Source: JBMNPT01 sp050943735 (lineage in GTDB: Bacteria > Bacillota > Clostridia > Oscillospirales > RGIG577). From it: 64,000 nt of DNA. Shown piece after piece: positions 42,850 through 51,028 of the stretch; position 1 is the stretch's first letter; each line of letters starts with the position of its first letter. Made by a program: the position numbers and the translations under genes. The stretch is from positions 73,466 through 137,465 of the forward strand of contig JBMNPT010000005.1 of the NCBI GenBank assembly GCA_050943735.1, written 5' to 3'. The notes under the pieces were generated by a model. It ran no database searches. It was not told where the DNA came from and was given only the letters and a program-made list of their open reading frames with translations.

Positions 42850-44070
42850 TCAAGAGGGTTTGTTCAATAGCAAATCCATGATGTGGAAGCCGGGCTTTAC
42901 TACCACACCAGTGGCGTTGGCGCAGGCTTCGGTGAGGCGGAGCGCGGCAGGCTGGGCCACAGGATTTTCGCTGTCATATAGCAGGAAGGGAACGGGAGTA
43001 CGTCCATGGGTCATGGTGCACAGAGGGGTTTCGTGGTCGGGTGCGATGAGCAGCCGATAAGGATAGCCGTCCATTTCCAACTGTTTGCAAATCAGATCGG
43101 TCATGGCGTCCAGCTGCTGAATGGAGTAGATTTTTTCCTTTAGCTGATTGCGGTGACCGCATTCATCGGGGGCCTCCACATGGATGTACACAAAATCATA
43201 GCCTTCCCGCAGTTTGTTCACCGCGGTTTGGGCCTTGCCTAGAAAGTTGGTTTCATAATTGCCGGTGGCACCTTCCACAGGAAAAACGTCCATTCCGGCG
43301 GAAACCGCAATGCCCTTGACCAGATCCACTGCCGAAATGGCTCCGCCTTTGAGACCGGTTTTTTCCTGAAAAGAGGGGAGAATCATCTTGGTGCCCTGTC
43401 CCCAGAACCAGATGGAGTTGGCGGGATTCAGCCCTTTGGCTTTCCGTTCTACGTTTACAGGGTGTTCCCGAAGGATGTCATAGCTGCGGCGCATCATATC
43501 CAGCAGAGCGGGATGGCCAGGCAGATGATCGGTAATTTTCTGCAGTGAAATGTCATGAGGCGGGGTGAGGGGAATACCGGCGGGCGCCGCATCCCAACGC
43601 AGGATGTGCCGGTAACTGGTACCGGTGAAAAAGGCGAAGTGCTCATCTTGAAATGCAGCGTTCAACGCCTCAATGAGCTGGGCAGCCTCTTCGGTGGAAA
43701 TTTCTCCGGCGGAGTAGTCCACCATGGTTTTGTTTTCGTATCCCTCTTCCTCCCCTAGGGTGACAAAGTTGGTGCGGAAGGTGGTGTCGGTATCCTTCAT
43801 TGGCACACCGATGCTGGCAGCCTCGATAGGACTGCGGCCGGTGTGATAGCGTTCCGGGTCATATCCCATCACCGATAGATTGCAGATGTCGCTGCCGGGA
43901 CTCATGGAATCGGGCGTAGTGCATGCAATGCCGACAGTTGACCGCTGGGCAAGGACATCCCAGGTGGGAGTGAGGGCAGCTTCCAGAGGAGTTTGCCCGT
44001 CCAGAGCCTCTACCGGCCGGTCAGACATGCCGTCTCCCAGCAGTACAATGTATTTATAAGGACGATTCAT
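42850..44070 (-). CDS. ApgM-type phosphoglycerate mutase-like protein, proposed homoserine kinase
   Basis: This 406-residue protein is of the cofactor-independent phosphoglycerate mutase type found in archaea (ApgM), in the alkaline phosphatase superfamily. It has the metal and Ser segment LLGDGMSDRP, SDICNLSVMGYDP, HVEAPDECGH and APDHETPLCTMTHGRTPVPF. A subgroup of this family has been proposed to be the missing homoserine kinase because it clusters with hom in genomes without thrB. It is divergent from ACT-hom-lysC here, which fits. A true mutase role stays possible. Start ATG 44070 with AAAGGAG. Confidence 0.82.
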   Translation of the reverse strand: MNRPYKYIVLLGDGMSDRPVEALDGQTPLEAALTPTWDVLAQRSTVGIACTTPDSMSPGSDICNLSVMGYDPERYHTGRSPIEAASIGVPMKDTDTTFRTNFVTLGEEEGYENKTMVDYSAGEISTEEAAQLIEALNAAFQDEHFAFFTGTSYRHILRWDAAPAGIPLTPPHDISLQKITDHLPGHPALLDMMRRSYDILREHPVNVERKAKGLNPANSIWFWGQGTKMILPSFQEKTGLKGGAISAVDLVKGIAVSAGMDVFPVEGATGNYETNFLGKAQTAVNKLREGYDFVYIHVEAPDECGHRNQLKEKIYSIQQLDAMTDLICKQLEMDGYPYRLLIAPDHETPLCTMTHGRTPVPFLLYDSENPVAQPAALRLTEACANATGVVVKPGFHIMDLLLNKPS

Positions 44071-44100
44071 AGAGGATACTCCTTTCATTTTTCTGTTTTC

Positions 44101-44128
44101 ATTATAGCAAACCGGGAAGAATTTGCAA
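44101..44128 (-). promoter_or_regulatory. Promoter of the mutase-like gene
   Basis: On the minus strand TTGCAA (44128-44123), a 16-base spacer and TATAAT (44106-44101), with an extended TGC before it. Confidence 0.78.
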
Positions 44129-44252
44129 GACAAATGAAAAATAACAGGGGAAATGGGGAAACTGCAAAAAATAAAACAATGAGAAATAGGGAGAATCAAA
44201 GAGGTAGATAACAATAAACAGAATATTTTGGTTTTTTTGGAGTTTTGCGGAT

Positions 44253-44282
44253 TTGATGGAGCCAAGGGGCCTGTGCTATAGT
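44253..44282 (+). promoter_or_regulatory. Promoter of ACT-hom-lysC
   Basis: TTGATG (44253-44258), an 18-base spacer and TATAGT (44277-44282) with extended TGC. Confidence 0.65.
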
Positions 44283-44294
44283 ACATCTAGTGCC

Positions 44295-44316
44295 GCAAAA
44301 TACAAATGTATTTTGC
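44295..44316 (+). promoter_or_regulatory. Leader hairpin upstream of the ACT gene
   Basis: Perfect 9-bp arms GCAAAATAC and GTATTTTGC with an AAAT loop start about 6 bases after the expected transcript start. There is no T-run, so it is not a terminator. It could be an operator or a transcript-stabilising stem. Confidence 0.5.
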
Positions 44317-44342
44317 ACAAGGACATTGAAAGGAGGGACAGG

Positions 44343-44786
44343 ATGAAAAATAAGCCGGTATACTACCTGGTCAGTTCCGACGTTCTGCCGGAAATCTTTT
44401 TGAAGGTAGTGGAAACCAACAAACTGCTGACCCATGGCAAGGCCAAAACCATCAATGAGGCAGTGGCCATGACGGGAATCAGCCGCAGTGCTTACTACAA
44501 ATATAAAGATTCCATCTCTCCCTTCTACGAAATGTCAAAGGAGAAAATCATCACGCTGTACGCAGTGCTCAAGGATGAGCCGGGAGTGCTCTCCAATCTG
44601 CTGGGACTGTTTACCAAGGCGGGGACCAACATTCTCACCATCAACCAGAACATTCCCATCAACGGCATTGCCAACATCACCATTACCATCCAGACCGGCA
44701 ATATGCGGGTGAAGCTGGATACACTGATGGAAAAGGTTCGCAGTCAGAATGGCGTCATTAAATTTGAAGTGATGGCCAGTGAGTAA
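44343..44786 (+). CDS. UPF0735-like ACT domain protein
   Basis: This 147-residue protein has an N-terminal helical region with a helix-turn-helix-like stretch (TINEAVAMTGISRSAYYKYKDS) and a C-terminal ACT domain (IITLYAVLKDEPGVLSNLLGLF to FEVMASE). It fits the UPF0735 (PheB-like) family. ACT domains bind amino acids, so a regulatory role for the downstream threonine/lysine genes is likely. It precedes hom by 25 bases. GGAGGG lies before ATG 44343. Confidence 0.88.
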   Translation: MKNKPVYYLVSSDVLPEIFLKVVETNKLLTHGKAKTINEAVAMTGISRSAYYKYKDSISPFYEMSKEKIITLYAVLKDEPGVLSNLLGLFTKAGTNILTINQNIPINGIANITITIQTGNMRVKLDTLMEKVRSQNGVIKFEVMASE

Positions 44787-44811
44787 TGAGTAAAAAGAAA
44801 GTAGGGTTATT

Positions 44812-46047
44812 ATGATAAAAGCGGCAGTATTGGGTTTCGGCGTAGTGGGCAGCGGCACCGCAGAGATTCTGGTCAAGGACCGGGAGCTGCTGGAGCGCAG
44901 CGCCGGCTGTGGTGTGGAGCTGAAATACATTGTGGACATCCGGGAATTCCCCGATAGTCCCTTTGCGGATCGCATTGTCCATGATTTTTCGGTGGTGGAA
45001 CAGGACCCTGAGGTCAATGTGGTCATTGAGGTGATCGGCGGTGCCAAGGTGGCCTATGATTTCACCAAACGCGCGCTGCTGGCGGGCAAACATGTGGTGA
45101 CCTCCAACAAGGAGCTGGTGGCCACCCATGGACAGGAACTGCTGACCATCGCCAGAGAGCGCAATCTCAACTATCTGTTTGAAGCCAGTGTGGGCGGTGG
45201 TATCCCGGTGATTCGTCCCCTCAATCAGTGCCTGGTGGCCAACCGGATCGAGGAGATCAGTGGGATTCTCAACGGTACCACCAACTATATCCTCACCCAG
45301 ATGATTGAGGAGGGTAAGAGTTTTGAAACGGCACTGGCCGATGCACAGAAAAACGGGTATGCGGAGCAGAATCCCGCAGCCGACATTGAAGGCGTAGATG
45401 CCTGCCGGAAGATTGCCATTCTGGCATCGCTGGCCTGCGGCAAACGGGTGGACCCCCAGAAGGTACACACCGAAGGCATTACCCACGTCACCCTCAACGA
45501 CGTGGCGCTGGCAGGTCGGATGGAAAAGGTCATCAAACTGCTGGGCCGGTTCCGGCAGTGTGAGGATGGGCGTATGGAAGTGCTGGTGGCACCCTACCTC
45601 ATTCCTGTAAATCACCAGCTGGCGCATATCAGCGGCGTATTCAACGGTGTCTATGTGACAGGCAGCAATGTGGGCGACGTGATGATGTACGGCCAGGGAG
45701 CCGGCAAACTGGCCACTGCCAGCGCAGTGGTGGCAGATGTGGTGGACATTGCCCATCATCTGGAAAAACGGCGCGCCATTTACTGGGAAGATTCAGACAG
45801 CAGCTTTGTAAAACCCCAGGAGGAGTGCCTGGCCCGGTATTATGTGCGGGTGTCCGGTGAGGAAGAAGCTGTGCGCAAGGCAGTGGAGCAGGTGTTGGGT
45901 CAGGTGGAAATGGTGTCCAGTCCAGCCTGCCCGGGTGAGTTGGCTTTGCTGACAAGTGAGGATACAGAGAAAAATCTGAATGCTCTGGTGGAAAAATTGG
46001 GCACTTTACAGGTGGCAGTCCTCTCTGTGATGAGAGTATTATACTAA
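44812..46047 (+). CDS. hom: Homoserine dehydrogenase
   Basis: This 411-residue enzyme reduces aspartate semialdehyde to homoserine. The N-terminus has the nucleotide-binding VLGFGVVGSGTAE, followed by VVIEVIGG, TSNKELVA, the catalytic-domain text GGGIPVIRPL and NGTTNYILTQMIEEG, and a C-terminal ACT domain likely used for threonine feedback. It lies between the ACT protein and lysC (39-base gap), giving the aspartate-family backbone in one operon. Confidence 0.95.
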   Translation: MIKAAVLGFGVVGSGTAEILVKDRELLERSAGCGVELKYIVDIREFPDSPFADRIVHDFSVVEQDPEVNVVIEVIGGAKVAYDFTKRALLAGKHVVTSNKELVATHGQELLTIARERNLNYLFEASVGGGIPVIRPLNQCLVANRIEEISGILNGTTNYILTQMIEEGKSFETALADAQKNGYAEQNPAADIEGVDACRKIAILASLACGKRVDPQKVHTEGITHVTLNDVALAGRMEKVIKLLGRFRQCEDGRMEVLVAPYLIPVNHQLAHISGVFNGVYVTGSNVGDVMMYGQGAGKLATASAVVADVVDIAHHLEKRRAIYWEDSDSSFVKPQEECLARYYVRVSGEEEAVRKAVEQVLGQVEMVSSPACPGELALLTSEDTEKNLNALVEKLGTLQVAVLSVMRVLY

Positions 46048-46086
46048 GAGACAGGGATTTGCAACAGATACAATGGAGGGAAGGAA

Positions 46087-47289
46087 ATGTTAATCGTACA
46101 GAAATTCGGCGGCTCGTCGGTGGCTAATGCGGATAAGATCAGAAATGTGGCCGGCATTATCACCGATACCTACAAAGCCGGCAACGACGTAGTGGTAGTG
46201 CTGTCTGCTCAGGGAGATACCACCGATGATCTCATCGCCAAGGCAGAAGAGATCAACGGGCATGCTTCCAAGCGGGAGATGGATATGCTGCTCTCCACCG
46301 GTGAACAGATCTCCATCGCACTGATGGCCATGCAGATTGAGAAGATGGGGTATCCGGTGATCTCTCTCACCGGCTGGCAGGCTGGCATGAAAACCGATGA
46401 CACCTACAGCAATTCCCGTATTGAAAATATCAAGACTCAGCGCATTGAAAACGAGCTGGATAAACGCCGCATTGTCATTGTGGCGGGCTTCCAGGGCATC
46501 AATGGCATAGGGGATGTGACCACACTGGGCCGCGGTGGCAGCGATACCTCCGCAGTGGCGTTGGCAGCAGCTCTCAAGGCGGACCTGTGCCAGATTTACA
46601 CCGATGTAAACGGCGTCTATACCGCCGACCCCCGGCTGTGCAAGAATGCCCGTAAGCTCAGCGAGATCTCCTATGATGAGATGCTGGAGCTGGCCAGTCT
46701 GGGCGCCAATGTGCTGCACAACCGCAGCGTGGAAATGGCCAAGAAATATGGTGTGGAAATCGAAGTGCTTTCCAGTTTTGAAAGAGTAAAGGGAACGATC
46801 GTCAAGGAGGTAGCGGATATGGAAAAGATGCTGGTAAAGGGTGTGGCCCGGGACAACAATGTGGCGAGAATTGCTGTGGTGGAAGTGGAAGATGCTCCCG
46901 GCATCGCCTTCAAGATCTTCTCTCTGCTGGCAAAGCACAAGATCAATGTGGACATCATTCTGCAGTCCATTGGCCGCAACAATACCAAGGACATCAGCTT
47001 CACCGTGACCGAGAATGACGCGGCGGAAGCCAAGGAACTGCTGGAGAAGAACCTGGCCAAGATCGGCGCCAAGAAGATTGACGTGGAGCACAACGTGTCC
47101 AAGGTATCCATCGTGGGCGCTGGTATGGTCAACAATCCCGGTGTGGCAGCCAAGATGTTTGAGGCACTGGCAGACGCCAGCATCAACATCCGGATGATTT
47201 CCACCAGCGAAATCAAGGTATCTGTGCTCATCGATCAGAAGGATGCCGAACGGGCAGTGGTGGCCATCCACGAAAAATTCCTGGGGTAA
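46087..47289 (+). CDS. lysC: Aspartate kinase
   Basis: This 400-residue kinase phosphorylates aspartate, the first step to lysine, methionine and threonine. It has KFGGSS near the N-terminus, the kinase-domain segments LSTGEQISIALMAM and LGRGGSDTSAVALAAAL, and two C-terminal ACT domains (from about residue 262) for feedback control. Length matches Gram-positive monofunctional enzymes. It ends the ACT-hom-lysC operon. No lysine riboswitch was seen. Confidence 0.95.
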   Translation: MLIVQKFGGSSVANADKIRNVAGIITDTYKAGNDVVVVLSAQGDTTDDLIAKAEEINGHASKREMDMLLSTGEQISIALMAMQIEKMGYPVISLTGWQAGMKTDDTYSNSRIENIKTQRIENELDKRRIVIVAGFQGINGIGDVTTLGRGGSDTSAVALAAALKADLCQIYTDVNGVYTADPRLCKNARKLSEISYDEMLELASLGANVLHNRSVEMAKKYGVEIEVLSSFERVKGTIVKEVADMEKMLVKGVARDNNVARIAVVEVEDAPGIAFKIFSLLAKHKINVDIILQSIGRNNTKDISFTVTENDAAEAKELLEKNLAKIGAKKIDVEHNVSKVSIVGAGMVNNPGVAAKMFEALADASINIRMISTSEIKVSVLIDQKDAERAVVAIHEKFLG

Positions 47290-47308
47290 TTCATTGGGCT
47301 TCCAGAAT

Positions 47309-47404
47309 TTGTAACAACTTGTAACAAATTCCCCTGGAAATACAACAATTCTGTCAAGATTCTTTTAGAAAGATTTCACAGCTTTCTGCCGGATTTTGTA
47401 ACAA
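47309..47404. repeat. Three TTGTAACAA repeats upstream of a small peptide gene
   Basis: The 9-mer occurs at 47309-47317, 47319-47327 and 47396-47404. The first two lie within a larger inverted repeat with arms AATTTGT and ACAAATT. They lie between lysC and the small gene at 47468 and may be regulator sites. Confidence 0.55.
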
Positions 47405-47467
47405 ATGGGTGATATGATAATCATGTAAAGAAAATTCATCCAATTCCTGTAGAAAGGGGCGAGAACT

Positions 47468-47569
47468 GTGACAAGTTTGTTTGTAGTACTGGGTGTGGAA
47501 ATGCTGGTTGGCGTTGCAGTAGGCGCCTGTATGGTATGGTACGAGGCCTGCAAAGAAGGAGCCAATTAA
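47468..47569 (+). CDS. 33-residue single-helix membrane peptide
   Basis: GTG 47468 opens a 33-residue frame with about 20 hydrophobic residues (SLFVVLGVEMLVGVAVGACM), then WYEACKEGAN. AAAGGGG lies 9 bases before it, and a clean terminator follows 35 bases after its stop. The frame, ribosome site and terminator together support a real small membrane protein. No family is recognised. It has its own AT-rich upstream region with three TTGTAACAA copies. Confidence 0.55.
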   Translation: MTSLFVVLGVEMLVGVAVGACMVWYEACKEGAN

Positions 47570-47603
47570 ACAGATGAAACACAGTCGTTTTTGACTGACA
47601 AAG

Positions 47604-47630
47604 AGCGGGGCATACACCCCCGCTTTTTTT
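47604..47630 (+). terminator. Terminator after the small peptide gene
   Basis: A 7-bp stem AGCGGGG/CCCCGCT, 7-base loop and a run of seven T. Confidence 0.82.
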
Positions 47631-47690
47631 GTTGCCGCAAAAGTCCCACAGTTGGATTTTTACAGCAAAATAGCCTTTTTTCGGTTTGCA

Positions 47691-47719
47691 TTGCAACTTT
47701 TCGGCCTATGTGGTATACT
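47691..47719 (+). promoter_or_regulatory. Promoter of rlmB
   Basis: TTGCAA (47691-47696), a 17-base spacer and TATACT (47714-47719), 55 bases before the start. Confidence 0.75.
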
Positions 47720-47774
47720 GTAAAAGTCAAATCCTGTGATTTTGACGGGAAAAACGGACAAAGGTGGTACATCC

Positions 47775-48593
47775 ATGACAGAATATAGAAATCGTTCCGG
47801 CGGACGCCGCAGAGACGGGGAACGTGCCCAGTTTCGAGAGGCGGATGAAACCCGGCTGGAAGGGCGCAATGCGGTGCTGGAAGCCCTTCGTTCCGGACGA
47901 ACCATTGATAAGCTCTTCATTCTCAAAGGAGAACGGGAAGGCAGTCTGCAGCGCATTTTTGCCATCGCCCGGGAACAACGGGTGGTTATCAGCGAGGTGG
48001 AACGAGCCAAGCTGGACGATATGAGTCAGACCGGCGCCCATCAGGGAGTGATTGCCCAGTGCGCCGCGGTGGCTTATTGCCAGGTGGAAGAGATTTTGCA
48101 GCTGGCCCGGGAACGGGGAGAGGCACCCTTTGTCATTTTGTGCGATGAAATCAACGACCCGCACAATCTGGGCGCGATCATCCGAACCGCTGAAGGCGCG
48201 GGCGCTCATGGGGTCATCATTCCCAAACGGCGCAGTGTGGGGCTTACCTCCACTGTGGCCAAGGCGGCGGCCGGGGCTCTGGAACATATGCCCATCGCCC
48301 GGGTGGCTAGCCTGGACAGGACCATTGAACTGCTTAAGCAGGAGGGCCTGTGGGTGTTTGGTGCCGACATGGATGGACAGGATGACTATTATCGCATGGA
48401 TCTGAAAGGCCCTATCGCGTTGGTGGTGGGCAGTGAAGGATTTGGCATGGGTCATTTGATTCAAAAAAAGTGTGACTTTTTAGTGAAAATACCCATGTGT
48501 GGAGAGATCAATTCTCTCAATGCCTCGGTGGCGGCAGGGATTCTCATGTATGAGGTAGTCCGGCAGCGGGCGATCAATGTAAGAAAGGCGTGA
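47775..48593 (+). CDS. rlmB: 23S rRNA 2'-O-ribose methyltransferase, TrmH/RlmB family
   Basis: This 272-residue SPOUT enzyme has an N-terminal substrate-binding domain (LEGRNAVLEALRSGR) after a basic tail, and the SpoU motifs DEINDPHNLGAIIRTAEGAGAHG (motif 1), VVGSEGFGM (motif 2) and IPMCGEINSLNASVAAGILMYE (motif 3). It probably methylates G2251 in 23S rRNA. The start ATG 47775 is preceded by AAGGTGG. The pseudo-ATPase gene follows 7 bases later. Confidence 0.92.
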   Translation: MTEYRNRSGGRRRDGERAQFREADETRLEGRNAVLEALRSGRTIDKLFILKGEREGSLQRIFAIAREQRVVISEVERAKLDDMSQTGAHQGVIAQCAAVAYCQVEEILQLARERGEAPFVILCDEINDPHNLGAIIRTAEGAGAHGVIIPKRRSVGLTSTVAKAAAGALEHMPIARVASLDRTIELLKQEGLWVFGADMDGQDDYYRMDLKGPIALVVGSEGFGMGHLIQKKCDFLVKIPMCGEINSLNASVAAGILMYEVVRQRAINVRKA

Positions 48594-48600
48594 TAGACGG

Positions 48601-50913
48601 ATGAAGGATCTGGATATGGAAAAGGATCAGGCCTTTGAAGACATTTTTAAGGAAATCAAAGGCATTACCCAGGATGTGCAGAGCGATTTGTCGCTGGACG
48701 ACATCATGAAGGAAATCAAGGGCAAAAGCGATGCTGCGGAGGAAACCTACAAGCAGGTCAAACAGGAGATGGAACTGCCTGATCCCGATAAGGTGGAGGG
48801 GACCATCACCGATGATGGCAAGGTAGAGCTTTATGAAACCCCCGGCAGCTATGAGGAATATGTATCTCGGCTGGAGGAGCGTCAAACCGACGGGGCCCCC
48901 GATCTTTCCGAGACACAGACGGTGGACCGGGATGCCATGGAGCGTTTCTTTGAAGAGGAGCAGCCGGCCCAGCCTGAGAAAAAGAAAGGACTGTTTTCCT
49001 TCCTGCGTCAGCGGAAGGAAGAAATGGTGGACGACTATACCGACGATGTGCAGGAGCCGGAGCCGGAGGAGCTGGAGAGCGAGTATGAAAGCTACTCCCA
49101 GGAAGAGGAGGAGCAGCCTCATCAGGCGTATCAGAAAAATGACTATGTAAAACTGGCCGCTTCCACTGCTGAATTGCTGGCTCAGATCAAAAGCCGTTTT
49201 CTCATTGCCTGCGTGGCTACGGTGTTGCTCGTGTATCTCTCTCTGGCTGGGAGTTTCGCCCTGCCGCTGCCGGAGATTTTTGACGCCAGCGTCAATGGCC
49301 AGATCAATATGTTTGCCCAGATGATTTTGTATCTGGCGGTGTTGGTGGCCTGTCACAAGGAGCTGGTGAACGGTATCCGCAGTCTGATCGCTCTGCGGGC
49401 GGAGCCGGATGGCGTGTTGGCCTTTTCTTCGCTGGTGGCGCTGCTGCATGGTGTGGTGCAGATCTGGTCTGTGCTGCAGGATGGAGCGTTTGTCTTTTTC
49501 GGCGGCGTGATCGCCGTTGTCATGACGGTGACCCTGTATATCAAATTTACCCGGGTGCGCAGCATCTATCAAAATCTGATTTTGCTCAAACGGGGCGGAA
49601 ACCACATCACCATTGAAAAATTCCAGGATCGCAGCCTGATCGGCAAGCTGATTGGCCGTCACAAGCCGGTGGACACCGAGTCGGTGGATGCCTTGATGAA
49701 TGCGGTGCAGCAGCAAACTCCTCAGCAGGAGGAGCCGGCGGACTGCCGCGAGATTTTCTACGAAGGCAAGGTGGAGGACACCTATGACTTTGAAGACGCG
49801 GCCTACAGCATTGATGAGAGCCATTATTTCAGTGCCTATGCGGTTCCGGCGGCCATCTGTTATACAGTGGCGGCCACCGCGCTCTATCTGCTGGTGAAAA
49901 AGGATATGGCGTCCATTATGCATGTATTTGCCGCCTTTGCTGTAATGGTGGCGCCCTTTACCCTGGAGATGTCCTACACCATTCCCTTTAACCATTTGAC
50001 CAAGCGTCTGCGGGAAAGCGGTACGGTGGTACTGGGCAGCAGCTCGGTACGCCGGCTGTATGGCAGCGACGGCGTGGTGGTGGAAGACGCCAGCCTGTTT
50101 GATAAAGGCAGTATTTACCTCAAGTCCATGAAGTTCTTTGGAGATGTCCGCATTGACGAGGTGTTTGTGGACATGGCCAGTGTGCTGGGCGATATGAAGT
50201 GCGCGGCGGCCAGCGTATTTATGGGCATCCTGCAAAACGACAAGAGCATGCTGCGGCCAGTACAGGGCTGGGAGTGTGAACAGGGCCAGGGTGTAGCGGC
50301 TGTGATGGGCGATGGTAAGGATGTGTTCATCGGCCGTAAGGGCTACATGGAAAAGAATGGCTTTGAAGTGCCGGCAGTGATGGACAAAAAGGGCGTGGAT
50401 ATCAGCGATGGCAGCAATATGCTGTATGTGGGCAGCAATAAACGGGTGCTGGGCGTCTTTGAGATCTGCTACCAGGCCAGCGCGGAGATCAATGACCTGA
50501 TGGACGTGTTGGACAGCAATGGCATTACGGTGTTTTTCAAGAGCTGTGATGTGTTGCTGGACAACAAGTTCTTGGAGGAACATTTCCACGTAACCGGCAA
50601 CAGCTTCCGCACCATTGACGAAAAGGTCTATATGGAAGTGGAAGAGGTGATGGATCGGGTGCAGCCGGGCACCAGCGGGATTTATCTGCGCAGCGGTACG
50701 CTGGAAAACCTGGCGGATACACTGTGCGAATGCAAGCGCATGGAAGGCCTGGTACGTCGCAATCTGCTGATTACCATGGGTTCTATGATCACCGCACCCA
50801 TTTTCCTGTTTGTGTTGCTGCTGTCCAAAGGCGTAGCCGGAGTGGACGCGCTGAGTCTGTTGGTATTTTTGGGACTGTGGATCATTCCGCTCATGCTCAA
50901 TTCCAGAGAATAA
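48601..50913 (+). CDS. P1B-type ATPase-like membrane protein lacking the phosphorylation site (pseudo-pump)
   Basis: This 770-residue protein has a 195-residue acidic cytoplasmic N-terminus with no clear domain, then membrane helices near 200-220, 238-255, 269-312, 415-433, 440-460 and 720-765. The core aligns with P1B ATPases with no gaps: the CPC helix motif is APFTL (451-455), followed by TKRLRESGTVVLGSSSVRRL and, where DKTGTLT should be, EDASLFD. So the phosphorylated Asp is E495 and the rest is lost. The N-domain remnant and the KRVLGVFEI / DVLDSNGITV half of the P domain remain, but no GDGxND motif is seen. It cannot be an ATP-driven pump by the usual mechanism. It is translated with rlmB. 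Confidence 0.7.
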   Translation: MKDLDMEKDQAFEDIFKEIKGITQDVQSDLSLDDIMKEIKGKSDAAEETYKQVKQEMELPDPDKVEGTITDDGKVELYETPGSYEEYVSRLEERQTDGAPDLSETQTVDRDAMERFFEEEQPAQPEKKKGLFSFLRQRKEEMVDDYTDDVQEPEPEELESEYESYSQEEEEQPHQAYQKNDYVKLAASTAELLAQIKSRFLIACVATVLLVYLSLAGSFALPLPEIFDASVNGQINMFAQMILYLAVLVACHKELVNGIRSLIALRAEPDGVLAFSSLVALLHGVVQIWSVLQDGAFVFFGGVIAVVMTVTLYIKFTRVRSIYQNLILLKRGGNHITIEKFQDRSLIGKLIGRHKPVDTESVDALMNAVQQQTPQQEEPADCREIFYEGKVEDTYDFEDAAYSIDESHYFSAYAVPAAICYTVAATALYLLVKKDMASIMHVFAAFAVMVAPFTLEMSYTIPFNHLTKRLRESGTVVLGSSSVRRLYGSDGVVVEDASLFDKGSIYLKSMKFFGDVRIDEVFVDMASVLGDMKCAAASVFMGILQNDKSMLRPVQGWECEQGQGVAAVMGDGKDVFIGRKGYMEKNGFEVPAVMDKKGVDISDGSNMLYVGSNKRVLGVFEICYQASAEINDLMDVLDSNGITVFFKSCDVLLDNKFLEEHFHVTGNSFRTIDEKVYMEVEEVMDRVQPGTSGIYLRSGTLENLADTLCECKRMEGLVRRNLLITMGSMITAPIFLFVLLLSKGVAGVDALSLLVFLGLWIIPLMLNSRE

Positions 50914-50926
50914 GGATGATTTTGTC

Positions 50927-50956
50927 AGGGCGAAGCCGAAGGGCTTCGCCCTTTTT
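50927..50956 (+). terminator. Terminator after the pseudo-ATPase
   Basis: An 11-bp stem AGGGCGAAGCC with its complement, GAAG loop and a T-run. Confidence 0.85.
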
Positions 50957-50957
50957 A

Positions 50958-50986
50958 TTGCATCAATTGTGGGATTTTGCTATAAT
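50958..50986 (+). promoter_or_regulatory. Promoter of recJ
   Basis: TTGCAT (50958-50963), a 17-base spacer and TATAAT (50981-50986) with extended TGC. It begins right after the preceding terminator. Confidence 0.78.
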
Positions 50987-51028
50987 AAATAAATATAGTT
51001 ATGGATTGTGCAATACAAGGAGGCCGCT

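Noticed and set aside
48574..50589. 671-residue antisense frame opposite the pseudo-ATPase
   Set aside because: His-rich shadow frame with no domain or ribosome site. The sense frame shows ordered membrane helices and P-type ATPase text.
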